From Gnetum montanum (Eukaryota; Streptophyta; Gnetopsida; Gnetales; Gnetaceae), in assembly GCA_015680685.1 (NCBI GenBank), contig MNCI01016599.1:74517-138516 (forward strand): 64,000 nt of DNA, read 5' to 3'. Below are positions 46,359 through 57,834 of this stretch, piece by piece. The translations under genes were made by a program, and so were the position numbers. A model generated the notes under the pieces. The model did not search any database. It was not told where the DNA came from and saw only the letters and a list, made by a program, of their open reading frames with translations. The stretch's first letter is position 1. Each line of letters starts with the position of its first letter.

Positions 46359-46613
46359 ACGCTCAAACACTATTCATCTTACGCTGCAGAGCGTAAGCTG
46401 CGTAATCACTATTCACTGCGTAAAACACTATTCATCTTACGCTCAAACACTATTCACCTCACGCTCAAATACTATTCATCTTACGCTCAAACACTATTCA
46501 TCTTACGCTCAAACACTATTCATCTTACGCTCAAACACTATTCATCTTATGCTCAAACACTATTCATCTTACGCTCAAACACTATTCATCTCACGCTCAA
46601 ACACTATTCATCG
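46359..46613. repeat. 22-bp tandem repeats in H
   Basis: Eight contiguous 22-bp copies of a TACGCTCAAACACTATTCATCT unit (one base varied in some) lie at 46438-46613, plus interrupted copies at 46359-46437. Within the interruption, TTACGCTGCAGAGCGTAA forms a 7-bp-stem hairpin. A similar one, TTACGCTGCTCAGCGTAA, lies at about 46184-46202. There are no spacers, so it is not a CRISPR. Confidence 0.9.
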
Positions 46614-46831
46614 AAGTTTCAGAAAAAATTCCAGAAAAGTTTCAGAAAATGGCAGAGAATTACCAGCATGCATCCAACCCAAGCACAACTGTCCATTGGA
46701 CAAATGTTACCAGATCCACAAAGCTTTAACATGCCCTCAGCCCTTGAATATAACTTTGATAATTCTTGTAACTTACCAAACTCAAAGCCCTGAATGTTAC
46801 TGTTCCATAAAATGGCCAAAATGTGCCAACA

Positions 46832-49800
46832 ATTTCGAAGCTACTAAGGCTACAAGGGTCAAGGATCAAGATTTGGTATTGAAATCCACTAGTTTGAAGG
46901 CTCCTTAATACCTCATGTAGTCATCCCCCTTTTATCCATGTAAGTCAACATGTCCCCAATGTGGGTGAGAGGAGATTAATAGCTTTTACCATTTCTATTC
47001 AATTCTATGGCATTTCAAGGCTTTGGTAGGTTCCAGCAGAGTTGTAAGTTCACTAGGGCAAGTTTTAAGGTTCTTTTTAGCTACAAAATAGATTTTTTTC
47101 ACATATCCCCAGGGCACCCACGTTGGATCCACACTGGGTAGCATGGATGTAGTGGTTATCAATGTTGGGAAGATTTCATGTGTAAAGCCTAGCTCAAATC
47201 TTAGTAGCTATCAACTTCTAGAGACCATGAAAGGGTATCTAGGCTATCAAATTACATTTTATTGTTGTTTAAGGTTGTGGCAAGTGATTTATGGCATAAC
47301 CTCAGAGCAATCATGCTAGATCCAAACTGGGTATCATGGATGGGGGTTTCACCAATGTGGGGAAGGTGTTTAGATGCAAAAATTAAGTTATGTTTTGCCA
47401 ATCTATGTTACCTAAAGCTAAAAAGGGATGTTAGAGTCAAAATAGGACAAATGGATGGTCAATTTTGGTAGTTTTGATCATACCCCCATCAATCCACATT
47501 GGAGCCATGCTGAGTAGCATAGATGAGGTTCCCCTTAGCATGGATCCACTAGATTTGAGAATTTCAAGCACTTTTGATAGGGTTTGACAAGGTTCCAAAT
47601 CTACCAAGGGTGATTAGAGGGATTTAAGGCTATGTGGGATCTACCTTGGGGTCATATCAGGGCTTGGTAAGTACTAGAGGATGCATATGGATGTTACACC
47701 TCTTAGACAATATTGGAGTCACTCTGGGTAGCATTACCCTAGCGTGGATGCCCAAAATGGCAAGTTTTATCAAGATCTTTGCCCCTTCCAGAGTCTAGTT
47801 TTTGATAAGGTTGGTCACAATTGCTAAAAATGGCAATATGAAAGGTTATATGGTCAAGGGAATAGAATTCACATTGGATCCATGCTATCCATCATGGACA
47901 TAGGGGGATAATCTTGAAACATGATTTGTGTTCCAAGAAGTCAAAACCTTTATGTTGGTCAAGTTTCCAAGCTTGGAACACCATGCATGGAAGGCATATG
48001 GTGGAGCCAAATTAAGATATTTAAATTTTTGAACTTAGTTCTAACTCACACCATTCCCAACATTGTCAAGAATTTCTTCCCTTTATACTTTAGTTCACCA
48101 TGAGTTTTAGTGCCCAAAATTGGAAATAAGGGCATGCAAAGGGGCACCAAGGTTTAGATATAGTTTTATTATCAAATTATTGCAAAAATCCATCACAACT
48201 TCCATTCCATCACATAGTGCATTGGAGCAAAGCTTTGAAAAATGTTTTTTCCCTCAAAAAACTTTTCATTCTTAGTGTGGTTGCTATAGATCTCCTCTTA
48301 GGTAGCATTGAGGCTTCCATGCTTTCAATCTTAAAGACTTTCTAGCATAGATCACTAAATCCATGAAGAAACATGGCAACAAAAGCAAGAAACTAGTGAT
48401 TGAAGAGGTAGATGCAATAGCCTAGGGAATCTCCCACCTACCTAGGTGTCTTATGATGTAAATATCACATGTTGCAACCCTGAGGTAGGTCATTTATAGT
48501 TGTTTTGTTTGTTTTCCTAGCTATTTTTTAATGTTTTCTTTAATTTAGAATAGGGTCATTTATTCTAGATCTAGGCCATTTTGCTTGATAAAATTGAATT
48601 TGCATGAAATATCATCCCCTATTTTGATGGTTTTCATATGGATCCATAGGTGTTTGGTTATTTAGGCTGCATTTGATGTGATTTTTAAAATTAGTTTTTG
48701 TTGTTTTATACCAATTTTGGCCAAAAAAAATCAAGTATACTTGTGCATTTTTTGTCAAGAAATTGGTTAAATATGGTTGAAATCTATAGTTTTGGGTTTC
48801 TCATGTTAAATTTAAGGTATCTATTCATTGCAATTTTGTACAATTCAGAATTAGAATGAATGAGTTATGGGCATTTTGCCTATGTTGTGCAATTGTGATT
48901 TGTGTCATTTTCAATTTTTCATAAATGTTTATAAATTTTTTTTGAAGAAACAATATTGGTTTTATATTTTTTATTAATATTTCAAATGGTGATAGAATCA
49001 TCCCATTTGGAGATTAAACAAATTTTTGGTAATTTTTTTACCATCCCTAGACAAAATGAGGTTTTAGTGATGGCTACATTCAAGTTAATTTGGTCACATT
49101 TTGTGTAAAAAATGGCTGTGGATTCTTTGGCTTTTCTAGTTATGGATGTAATGTTCATGATTTCAGGATTCCTTCAAAGGTGGAATCACTAAAATTAGAG
49201 TTAAAATTTATTTTTAATAAATTTTTTTCCTATGATTGTATGAATTAGGGCTCTTTCATTGATGGCTAGACATCTATTTTATTTGCTCTATTTTCTATTA
49301 AATCTCTAGAAATTTTCATAGTTTCTAATAATGGTTATATAGCTCATGATTTTAGTATTCCAATGAAGGTAGAATCACTAAATTTGAAGCTATGGTTGAT
49401 TTTTAGTGAATTTTCCCATACAGTAACACACATAGAAGTTTTTCAATTGTAACAATTTTACTCCTTAGAGATGGGTAGCATGGGCATGTTTGAATGAGTT
49501 TTCTTATCAATGGCCCATACCCCTAGGAATGCCTAAGGATGTTAATAACATTCTAAATTTGGTTTCATGGATGTTAAAATTTTTTACTATTTTTAGTAAT
49601 GTTTTTCCTATGGCCATTTTCTAGGTCTTAAGGTATTTTTTTCAATGCTACTTTAAATAAGGCATATTTTGGTTATGATGTTGCACATGTCATGATGTCT
49701 TAGCTACAATGTCTAGCTATAAAGGTTGTGAAAAGGTGGATTTTTAAATTTCTAAAAAAAATTTTGCTAACTTCCTGGGGGTTGTTACAGGGGATAATTT

Positions 49801-49960
49801 CACTACTAACTAGGATGTTTAGTAGAATTCCTCAAGAAATTCTAAGAATTAAAATATGGTCTTAACAGTGTGTTGTTTTCCCCTGCAGGGGTCCTATTGA
49901 AGCCAATCTTCATTATGGTTGAGTTAGTAGGCATCTTATGCTATATTAACCAACCCAAGA
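46832..49960. repeat. B1 degenerate tandem array, right part
   Basis: Units with CATGCTAGATCCAAACTGGGTATCATGG-type blocks lie near 46930, 47107, 47300, 47480, 47690 and 47865 (spacing 175-210 bp). Further right the sequence changes, but a similar period remains: GATAGAATCA...TTGGAG (48989), GTGGAATCACTAAAATTAG (49178), GTAGAATCACTAAATTTG (49369) and a weaker copy (49541). I see no gene. Confidence 0.6.

Positions 49961-49962
<2 letters not shown>

Positions 49963-49990
<28 letters not shown>
49963..49990. repeat. (CA)n microsatellite
   Basis: About 13-14 CA units followed by a short C run, just left of the antisense gene-like region. Confidence 0.95.
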
Positions 49991-49991
<1 letters not shown>

Positions 49992-50169
49992 CCCCCTCCT
50001 CCTAGACTTGGTTTTAGAGTGAGGCTCAATCTGATTCCAACCAAGGACAAGGGACTTCCTTTCCTACATCCTATAGAATTAAATGTGATGATGTGATCAC
50101 ACTTGTCTGCTAATGTAGTTGATGTCATAGTGGAGATCCTACTACCTAGATCTGCTAAACTAATCATCA

Positions 50170-53100
50170 AGTTTATAACTAACAATCCAAAAACCTAGTT
50201 GGCAAGGGAGTTGGTGGATCCTAGGGACACCATCAATACATACTACCTATTTGAGATATGGAGCATGCCATAATATTCAGAGTATAATTTTGATAATACT
50301 CTAATGGTGATACACAAAGTCCACATGCTATTTCAAAACCTACCTAGCACCATGTACCGCCTACAAGGGTAAGCATGGTTATTATAATGTTTTGATATTT
50401 ATGGCTTTATTGATTTAGTCACCTTTCCTAACTTGTCTATTTTATGAACCTCTTACAAGCATAGGTTCAATGATCAAGGCTTGATTAGGAATGATCAAAT
50501 CATGGTGGTGGCTCAAACTGCATTAATTGTATTTACCAAAGGCCCTAGGATCAAAATTATTATGTATGATCAATTAAGAAGTGACTTTGATAAATACACT
50601 AATGACTTCAACCCTATCTAGAATAAGTGTGTAGCTATCGAGATAGCACACAACTAGTGGATGGGTCCCAAGCATATTAGGGATAACATCATTACCACTA
50701 GGACTTCCACACAAGCTTCACCAAATAAGAAGAAGAAAGGTAAGAATAAGGATGCTTTGTTATGCTATGCCTAATGTTGTTATGGCTACTTAGGTTTTGA
50801 TTATTCCATAATCTTAACTTATGGTTTTAGTTTTTATTACATCTTGGTATTGTTAGATATTTCTATGCTGATGCTAAGCAGTTGTTGTTCCTTTGCAAGG
50901 TTTTCCACTTCTTCTGATGTCACCTTATCCATTTTAGGATTCCCTAAGGATACCCTCATCCTAAAATTTGGTGCAATGAGGCTAGCACAGAAGTGGTTGA
51001 GGGGAAAGGTACCTAGGGACATCAAAGAAAATGTTGAACATGCAAAGTTTCTTGATGTTCTCATGGCATCTATCCCCTTCATCGCTACCATAGAGATGCT
51101 AAATGGTATTAACTCCTTTGATGTAGGAGCCAAACAATTCAGAATTATAATTTGAGGTATGTTGATCATCATTCCTATCAATGATGAGACCTTCCATGAC
51201 TTATTCAGTGTTCTCACTAACAAGATGAAAGTTACCACCAAATCAACAAAGAATGTCAGCCATTGTGAGGAAGTTGAGGAGTGGTCTGGTGCTAGTAAGG
51301 ACCACTCTCAACTTGCCTTCTATGGCTTCACAAATTCTAAAGCAAAGGAATCTTATCCTTTATTCCAATCCCATACCTTTACTAAATTGTTATCACAAAA
51401 GAAGGTGATTGGTATTGCACAAGGATGGACCTTTAAGAAGGTCCTAATGAAGGGCACCAGGTTCAATTGGGCTACTTCCTTAGCTATGGGGCTTCAAGAG
51501 GAGATCCTCAAACTTTGTAAAGATACCTCTATAATAGCCCACATGCATTATGCATTTTTGTAGCTTATTTGAAGAGTTTCGTGGATTTCCTAATGGTGAG
51601 AAGTAATGGATGATGGATGAGCCAAAATCGATATCAACTCTCTCGCCCTTGGATAAAGCACATTTATTCAACCATGCAAGCCTAGAACCCATCAAAGTGT
51701 ATGGGGGAATCATTATCTATTATCAATAAGTTAGTTAGTGGTAGTCATTGTACTTTCCCTGACATTACAAGGGAGGAGCCTCTCATAGTGTCAGCCAATA
51801 TCAAGAAGGCTTGAGAGTTATGTTCTAAGGACAACCAAGGAAAAATTAAAATGGCCCATAGAGGAAGTAGCACTAATGATAGAGCATCCCTACATAAAGA
51901 AGCTTAAGTTGAGGCCTAACAAGTCACATTAGACAATGAATGGTATGTATTAACTATGTTTTAACTATTCTATGTTTCTTATGGCTATATTGTTGTTTCA
52001 TGCTGTAATCCATTTTATGTATAATGGTTATAGATAAGCATCAAGACATGATAGCCTAAGCTACTGCTATGGATGAAGAGAAAAGATGTGCAACTAGAGT
52101 AGTGAAGGAGGCACAAAGTCATATTGCTACTGTAGTAGCAGAGAAACAAAGGTGTGAACAGGAGGCATCCTTATAGCAACATAAGCCTAAAGGACTAGCC
52201 AACATTGATCTAGACAGCCTAGACACCTTGTTTGATGAGCCATTTCTAGGTGCATTCCCCATCATTGTCCATGAGAACAAAGAGGAGACTAGGTATGCAT
52301 ATGCCTTAATGTTACTCATTATATCCTATGGTTCTATGTTTGGTTTTCATTCTAACCGCTTGATGATTGTTATGTTTGTTGTAGTTTCTCAGCCTCAAGT
52401 AAATACTTCTACACATAACTTTCACATGAAACCATGGGTAAAGGTCCCAGGTAAAATGGAGTTCATGCGTGGAGTGGCCAAGGACATCATAGATCGATTG
52501 CAATAATTTCCACCTGAGATTAGTAACAAGTATGTTTCATTTGTCTTAGTCATTTTGCTAGATTGTATAGGTATATTTGATTGTAAATTATGCTTACAGT
52601 TATATTTATGGTTATGTGTTGTTTATAATGTCATCAATAGCATGGGATCCTAGCCACAAAATGGAGTTCAACTCCTTGCCAAAGCTTCCCTTTGATGTTT
52701 AGAATGTATCACTAAAGTTGTATGAAACTACTACTAATCTTGTAGTTTTGTATGCAAAAACTTCATGGGAGTTTTAGAGGTCCAACAAGTCCTTATGGGA
52801 GCAAGTTATCATCTTGAGAGAGGAGACCAAGTGGTAGGCTGAGATGATCATGGATCTTCAAGATTGCAAGGCCTTTGTGGAAGCCTAAGCAGCTAACTCA
52901 AAGAGCTTGCAAACCAAAGAGATCATGTTGACCTACTATTCAAATGTCATCCATGACAAGGTGGCACTTTCCAAGAAAATGGTAGAGTAGTGAATGCAAA
53001 TAGATCTCATCTCCTAAAAAGCCAAGGATTGGAAGGACTATTAGATCTTACAATGGGGCTAAACACAAAAGCATCATAAGGTAAAATATGACACTGATTG

Positions 53101-53590
53101 GCAAGCATACCTTAAGTGGCTTAAGGAGGACATGACTAAACGATGAAAGAGAGAGTTATTCATCCAAGGGTTTTAGGCAGAGAGTGCTTAACATCAATTT
53201 GAAAGCACTCTCATGGTTGCTAAATCTCCTACTCCTCAAATCACTATAGCTGTAGCTAAAACTTCTACAACTATAGTATCAAGGGATCCACTTGATTGGA
53301 CTTGAGTATACCCAACAAATATTCTCACATGTATTAATTTTTAGGATGTTGACTAGGAAAACATGGCAAAAGACCATATCCTTCATTATTTGGAGACTGG
53401 TCTTTAACATCTACCCCCATAGATCATTCAGCTAGATTTCCCATAGGTTTGTAGTTTGGTTACTAATTGGCTTTATGTTAATGTATTCAAGCACCAAAAG
53501 ACATTGCTAGCCTCAATGGCAAGGGTGATGATGAGTTACCACCTCCTATTCCAGATGCCCCTTAGCATCCCCTAGTTGTCCATGAGTTCT
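50170..53590 (+). pseudogene. Antisense multi-exon coding-like pseudogene inside B1
   Basis: On the + strand, opposite to B1, readable exons alternate with GT-AG introns: 50369-50464, 50741-50856, 51943-52033, 52293-52384 and 52530-52640 (91-116 bp each). Two shorter candidates are near 53306-53344 and 53447-53491. Exon 2 has LIRNDQIMVVAQTALIVFTK and ends in a Lys-rich KKKKG. Exon 3 (50857-51942) has ILKFGAMRLAQKWLRGKVP, EWSGASKDHSQLAFYGFTNS, WTFKKVLMKGTRFNWATSLA and LFEEFRGFPNGEK. Exon 4 has SHIATVVAEKQRCEQEASL and DLDSLDTLFDEPFLGAFP. Exon 6 is long and coiled-coil-like. The last part is Pro-rich. In-frame stops are mostly those made from TGG, CAG and CAA by deamination. Extra ORFs are common in the Tat lineage. 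I could not identify a domain. Exon 1's start is uncertain. Confidence 0.6.
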
Positions 53591-54439
53591 TACTTATCAT
53601 TGTTAACATGATGTTTATGTTTGTTGATGTTGATGCCTAGTGTTAGCCAAAACTTTATCATGGATGATCTTATGATTATTGTTTATTATTTGAACACTTT
53701 GCCACACACTGTGGATATGGCTATGTATTGTTATAAAAATTTTAAATTTTAAATTTTGGTTTTATTTTTGCTTATATTATTCTAGTTTTGTAGTTTTATC
53801 ATGGCTTTATAATTTTAAGGTTTTAAGGTTATAAACATTGTAAATGACTATGTTGTAGATGGCTACATTGGCTATATTGGCTATAGGTGTTGAGAATAGC
53901 TAGGCTACAATGTTATAAAGGACCATAGGATAGGGATTGTTTGCCAATTTTAGGCCATGGCAGGCCATGTGTTATTGCTAGTTTAAGGCCATGGCAAGCC
54001 ATGCAATATTGCTAGTTTTAGGCCAACACAGGGCATGTGTACGATATAGAGCCAGTTTGTTAGTTTAAGGTCAAGGTAGGCCATGTGTTCAATGTTGCCA
54101 GTTTTAGGCCATTGCAGGCCTAGGTCATGAGGAAATATATGTTTTTTTTATTTTATGTTTTAATATTTTTATGGGTTTTCTAGTTTTAAATTTTTTATGA
54201 GTTTTTTCTATGCTTATATCATGCTAAAAATGGAAAACAAAGAAAGAAAAAAAATTTAATAAATAAAATGCAAAAAAAAAAAGTAAATCTTTAGGCTACA
54301 TGTGGAAAAATGTCAAAATAAAGCAAGTAAAAGGCATAAATATGTAACAAGAAAATCTAGGCTAACTAGCTATAAATACATATGGTTACATGGTTACAAG
54401 GGCACTAGGTGAAAGGATCAAGAATGTACATTACTTGTG
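53591..54439. repeat. Short GGCC-rich repeats between the antisense gene and protease
   Basis: At 53950-54125 five or six copies of GCTAGTTTAAGGCCATGGCAGGCCATG-like units recur every 35-60 bp. Weaker copies lie at 34890-34940, 35225 and 31030-31145. The rest is AT-rich with A and T runs. No gene seen. Confidence 0.6.
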
Positions 54440-55320
54440 CAAATGTTTCCTTCTCTCTGAGAGATTAGGAAATGTGTATAACCTATTTTGCAAAAGTTTG
54501 CACTGATGATGTTGAAAGGGAGTTCTTTCCATAGCATGTCCCATGACCCATTACTATCATTTTCAGCCTTTTCCACTCTCTTGGGTTGCTTGACTATGGT
54601 TGGAAGTTTCTTTTTGAAACTCCACTTTAGACCTCCACTCTATATCCACATTGTTAATAGTTAGGAGAACTGCATTATCACCATGAATGATGATTTCACC
54701 TCCCTCATAAGGAAGGAAAATTTCTTAGTGAATAGGTGAGGATATGGCTCACAACTAAGTCAACCAAGGTTTTCCCAGGATGAGGTTAAGCCTTGGTGTG
54801 TCCTATACCATCACAAAATCTAAAGTTATGGGCAATTGCTTCCCTACCACAAAGTTTAAAGAGATGGACCCCCTAATAGTAACTTGTGATCCATTAAAGG
54901 ACTTGAGAGCTGATGTTTTTGTACATTTTATTTGCTCAATCAAGCCAAAACATTTAAGTATGTTGCATGGGATGACATTCATTGTAGCTTCATCATCCAC
55001 ATGCACCCAATGCACTTTGTATTGCCCCACTCAAATTGTGATGAAAAGAGGGGCCTTGGTCACTTTGCCATTTTGGGGACTAGTTTTAATTTTGCTATCA
55101 TGAAATACTAGTGATGTTGACTTTGTCTCCCTAGGAAAAGAAGTCACCATCACCGCATGAATGGATTCTTTATTAGTGGGAATGTCCTCGCTAACAAGGA
55201 TAGAAGTCAACATCTTAACTAGTGCTTTGCAATATGAAGTATAAGTCATGATCAAGTCATACAAGCTCAAGGTTGTGTGTGTGTGTGTGTGTGTGTGTTT
55301 TTTTTTTGTTTAAGAGATTA
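54440..55320 (-). pseudogene. Retropepsin of B1
   Basis: The - strand reading has TKAPLFITIQVGQYKVHWVH, then the active-site position as VDDEATMNVIPCNILKCFGL (55030-54960), where a D-D-E replaces D-(S/T/N)-G. FVVGKQLPITLDFVMV, LNLILGKPWLT (54830-54750), LPYEGGEIIIHGDN and KELPFNIISANFCKIGY follow towards 54480. This tail after the protease is typical of the Tat group. Coding signal stops near 54440, where an intron could begin. RT of the same element resumes at 34735. Confidence 0.72.
55273..55298. repeat. (GT)n microsatellite followed by T run
   Basis: 13 GT units then about 10 T, inside the gag-protease region of B1, which shifts the frame there. Confidence 0.95.
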
Positions 55321-57834
55321 CTTGACTTACTTCATCACACTTAGGAAGTTTTTATCATTGGCCATGAACTTGTTGCCTTGATTGTGCTTAACTTCTGCAT
55401 GCATCCCAAGATTCACACCTCGATTTTTGGTTATTATGGCTTTTGCACTTTTCCTTTCCCTTCCCTTGGCTCTTAGAATCCTCTTGTGGTTTTCTAGTCA
55501 AAGCAACGTAGATATCGAGGTCATGGATACTAGTGATACAAAAGTGGGCTTCAGTGGACCCACTTCCTTCCATGCCTTGGCCTGCTTATCATCCTTATTG
55601 TTTGGCTTCTACTTAGGCTTCTTCCTGTACTTGGTTAAGGTCTTTTGGTTATTATTGTTGGTTTCTGAGGAAGAGGCTATGGCATTAGCCACCATGAGAG
55701 GTTGTCATTTGGTCATAAAGGCTGACTACATTGTAGTCATTTAGGGCATCCTAATGATAAAGGACTTCTTGGGGGATGTCAATGATGGTATCCTTAGAAC
55801 AATAGAGGATCTTGAGTTGGTGGAAGCTGAAGAATCCCTTTCATTGCTAGGGGATTAACCAAATCATGAATGGTTCCCTTGTAGGTCTCCTATTATCATC
55901 AACATTGAACATTGATATAATGTATGCACTATTATTGGTGTTCAATAGATCTTTATACACTTGCATTAACTAGTTCTATAGTTGGATAGGCTTAGACACA
56001 GCAAGGACCAGCTTGTCCCTATCTATCATCTTTTGTAGGTCATCCTTCAGTGCAAGGTACAAGTTAGTGTCATGACTAGGAAATTGATATTAGTGGAAAA
56101 AGTGGTCAATCCTGAAATATTTAGGTACCTAAGGATCATCTTTCATCATTAGAATGGGGTGTTTGGCTATCTAATATATCCTTTCATGCTTTTTACTAGT
56201 CTTAGTAATTTTTTTGTATTGTATATGCTAGCTCTTCAAAAGCTAATCTAAGAGCTCATATGGCTTCAAAGGTAATCTAGTGTATCATGTCTTATCCTTC
56301 TACTCAAATTTGGATCTAGATGAGGTTGATGTAGTCACCCCAGATTTTGATGGATGGTTGTTTTGGTTCTTAGCAAGGGCCTTTGGTGGATTGGCTCTTG
56401 TCCCCTAGTTAGTTGTTCTAGTTTCTTTGGCTATCGTTTCTATGACTACATTGTTCTTTTTTTTTTTACCTATCTTCTTATCCCTCTACATGTGTTATTT
56501 TTTGTATGCCACATAGGTAGGATCATGGCTAGCCTCTACATCATCCTCTACACTCTTAGTCTAGGAGGGGCTTGACTAAGTAACTATGGATCAAGGTAGT
56601 ACAACTTATACTTAATACAATCATTAACTGTTCCATTGAATATAGCCAAAAGGTGGGTTTTGACTATAGGTGCTAGTATCTTAATGAGTAGATCATTCCA
56701 TTGTTGGATAAACTTCTACACAAATTCAAGTGGCCCCTACTTGACCTTTATCTACTAGTCAAGTATAGTGTCAGGCTTCAAGTTATACTTTAAGTGAGTA
56801 ATGAATTGTGATATAAGGTTTTCTAGAGAGGATATAAATCCTCTAGGTAATGCACAATACTAGGTAAATGCTTTTCCTATAAGAAACATAGAAAATATCC
56901 TTATGAATGTGCATGGCCATGATTGCAATAACATGCACACAAATCAAAAGATTATGAGGTAAGTGTTGGGATCACCTTCACCATTGTATTTTGTGAACTA
57001 CAAGATGGGGACACCTAGAGGAACCATGAAAGGTATGAAATGTGATCATCCTAGTAAAATTCCATAACCTTAACAACTTAAGATGTAGAGGCTTTGAGTC
57101 TCTTCAATTCCTCCATCAAGTCCTAGATCATCTGGAATGCCCCCTTCAGTTTTGGCATTTGTACAACGGGCTATAGCATTTTCTGGGGGGCCTATGGCCT
57201 TGCTATTGGTTGTGGCACAAAGGGGAGAGGTTGTGTTGTTGCAATGATAAATGGACCAAATAAAGAAAATGACATTTGTGTTGATATCTAGGGCACAAAT
57301 GGAACGAATGGGCTGTGTGAACCTTAAGTTGCTTGGGGATCCATGGTGGATCCTACTTGAGTGGTTAGAGGGTTGATGATGGTGACCATCACTAATGATG
57401 ATTGTACCAACCTAGGTTGGGTAGAAAATGACATGGAAGAGTTAAATGTGATAGACTATAGCATCGACTATGTTTGCTAAGCAACTATGACAAGAGTATG
57501 TCCAAACATGATTGGGTAAGTAGAGGGTAGAGGATGGTAGCATTTGTTCCATGGAGGAGATAAGGGAAGTGCGGGTAGGCTCAATGGCCTTGGCAATTCC
57601 TTGTTAAAGTAACCCACCTAGGATGTTTTCATGCTCAAAGTCTGCCCCAAACTCATTCTTCTTCTCTTGTTGCTTCTTCAAGCTAGCCTTCTCATCCTCC
57701 TCATCCATCTTGATCAACTAAGATAGGATGCATGCATAGGTATCAATGAGGAATATTTGGTCATATATGGAAGGGATATATTCCTTCCCATTACAATGTA
57801 TAAGTGTGTACTCTCTCTTGGCATCTACTTCCAT
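55321..57834 (-). pseudogene. Gag of B1
   Basis: A good start is ATG at 57834 (MEVDAKREYTLIHCNGKEYI). A charged helix-like part (IKMDEEDEKASLKKQQEKKN) is followed by a Gln/Pro-poor linker and then the gag core at 56945-56580: GKAFTWYCALPRGFISSLEN, LISQFITHLKYNLKPDTILD, QQWNDLLIKI and NGTVNDCIKYKLYYLDP. The F...WY..LP.GSI pattern is the Retrotransposon gag family of Tat elements. C-terminal sequence to about 55320 is basic (KGKEKCKSHNNQK). No zinc knuckle is readable. Stops, mainly TAG and TAA, are frequent. Confidence 0.72.

Larger units (their letters stand above)
43912..46831 (-). mobile_element. Solo LTR H, 2.9 kb, unknown family
   Basis: The ends are TGTTGG...CCAACA, a 6-bp terminal inverted repeat. 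The flanks GTTTC (43907-43911) and ATTTC (46832-46836) match at 4 of 5 sites. On the - strand the order is U3 with 22-bp tandem repeats (46613-46438), a GC-rich part (46350-45550), the TATA box CCTATAAATAGG (45118-45107) and AATAAAG (about 45005-44999). No internal coding region or LTR duplicate is visible. It is richer in G+C and CpG than its surroundings, pointing to a recent insertion. LTRs this long occur in some chromoviruses (Tekay/Del), but the family is not established. Confidence 0.72.

Noticed and set aside
46438-46613. Possible CRISPR array
   Set aside because: The 22-bp copies are directly contiguous with no spacers, and the context is a plant LTR.
46338-46793. A 151-codon open frame on the + strand
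   Set aside because: It is a translation of the 22-bp tandem repeat, which cycles through three frames. It is antisense to the LTR and has no protein-like composition.
49963-49990. (CA)n run as a promoter element of the antisense gene
   Set aside because: A simple microsatellite. Similar runs at 11082 and 55273 have no shared context.
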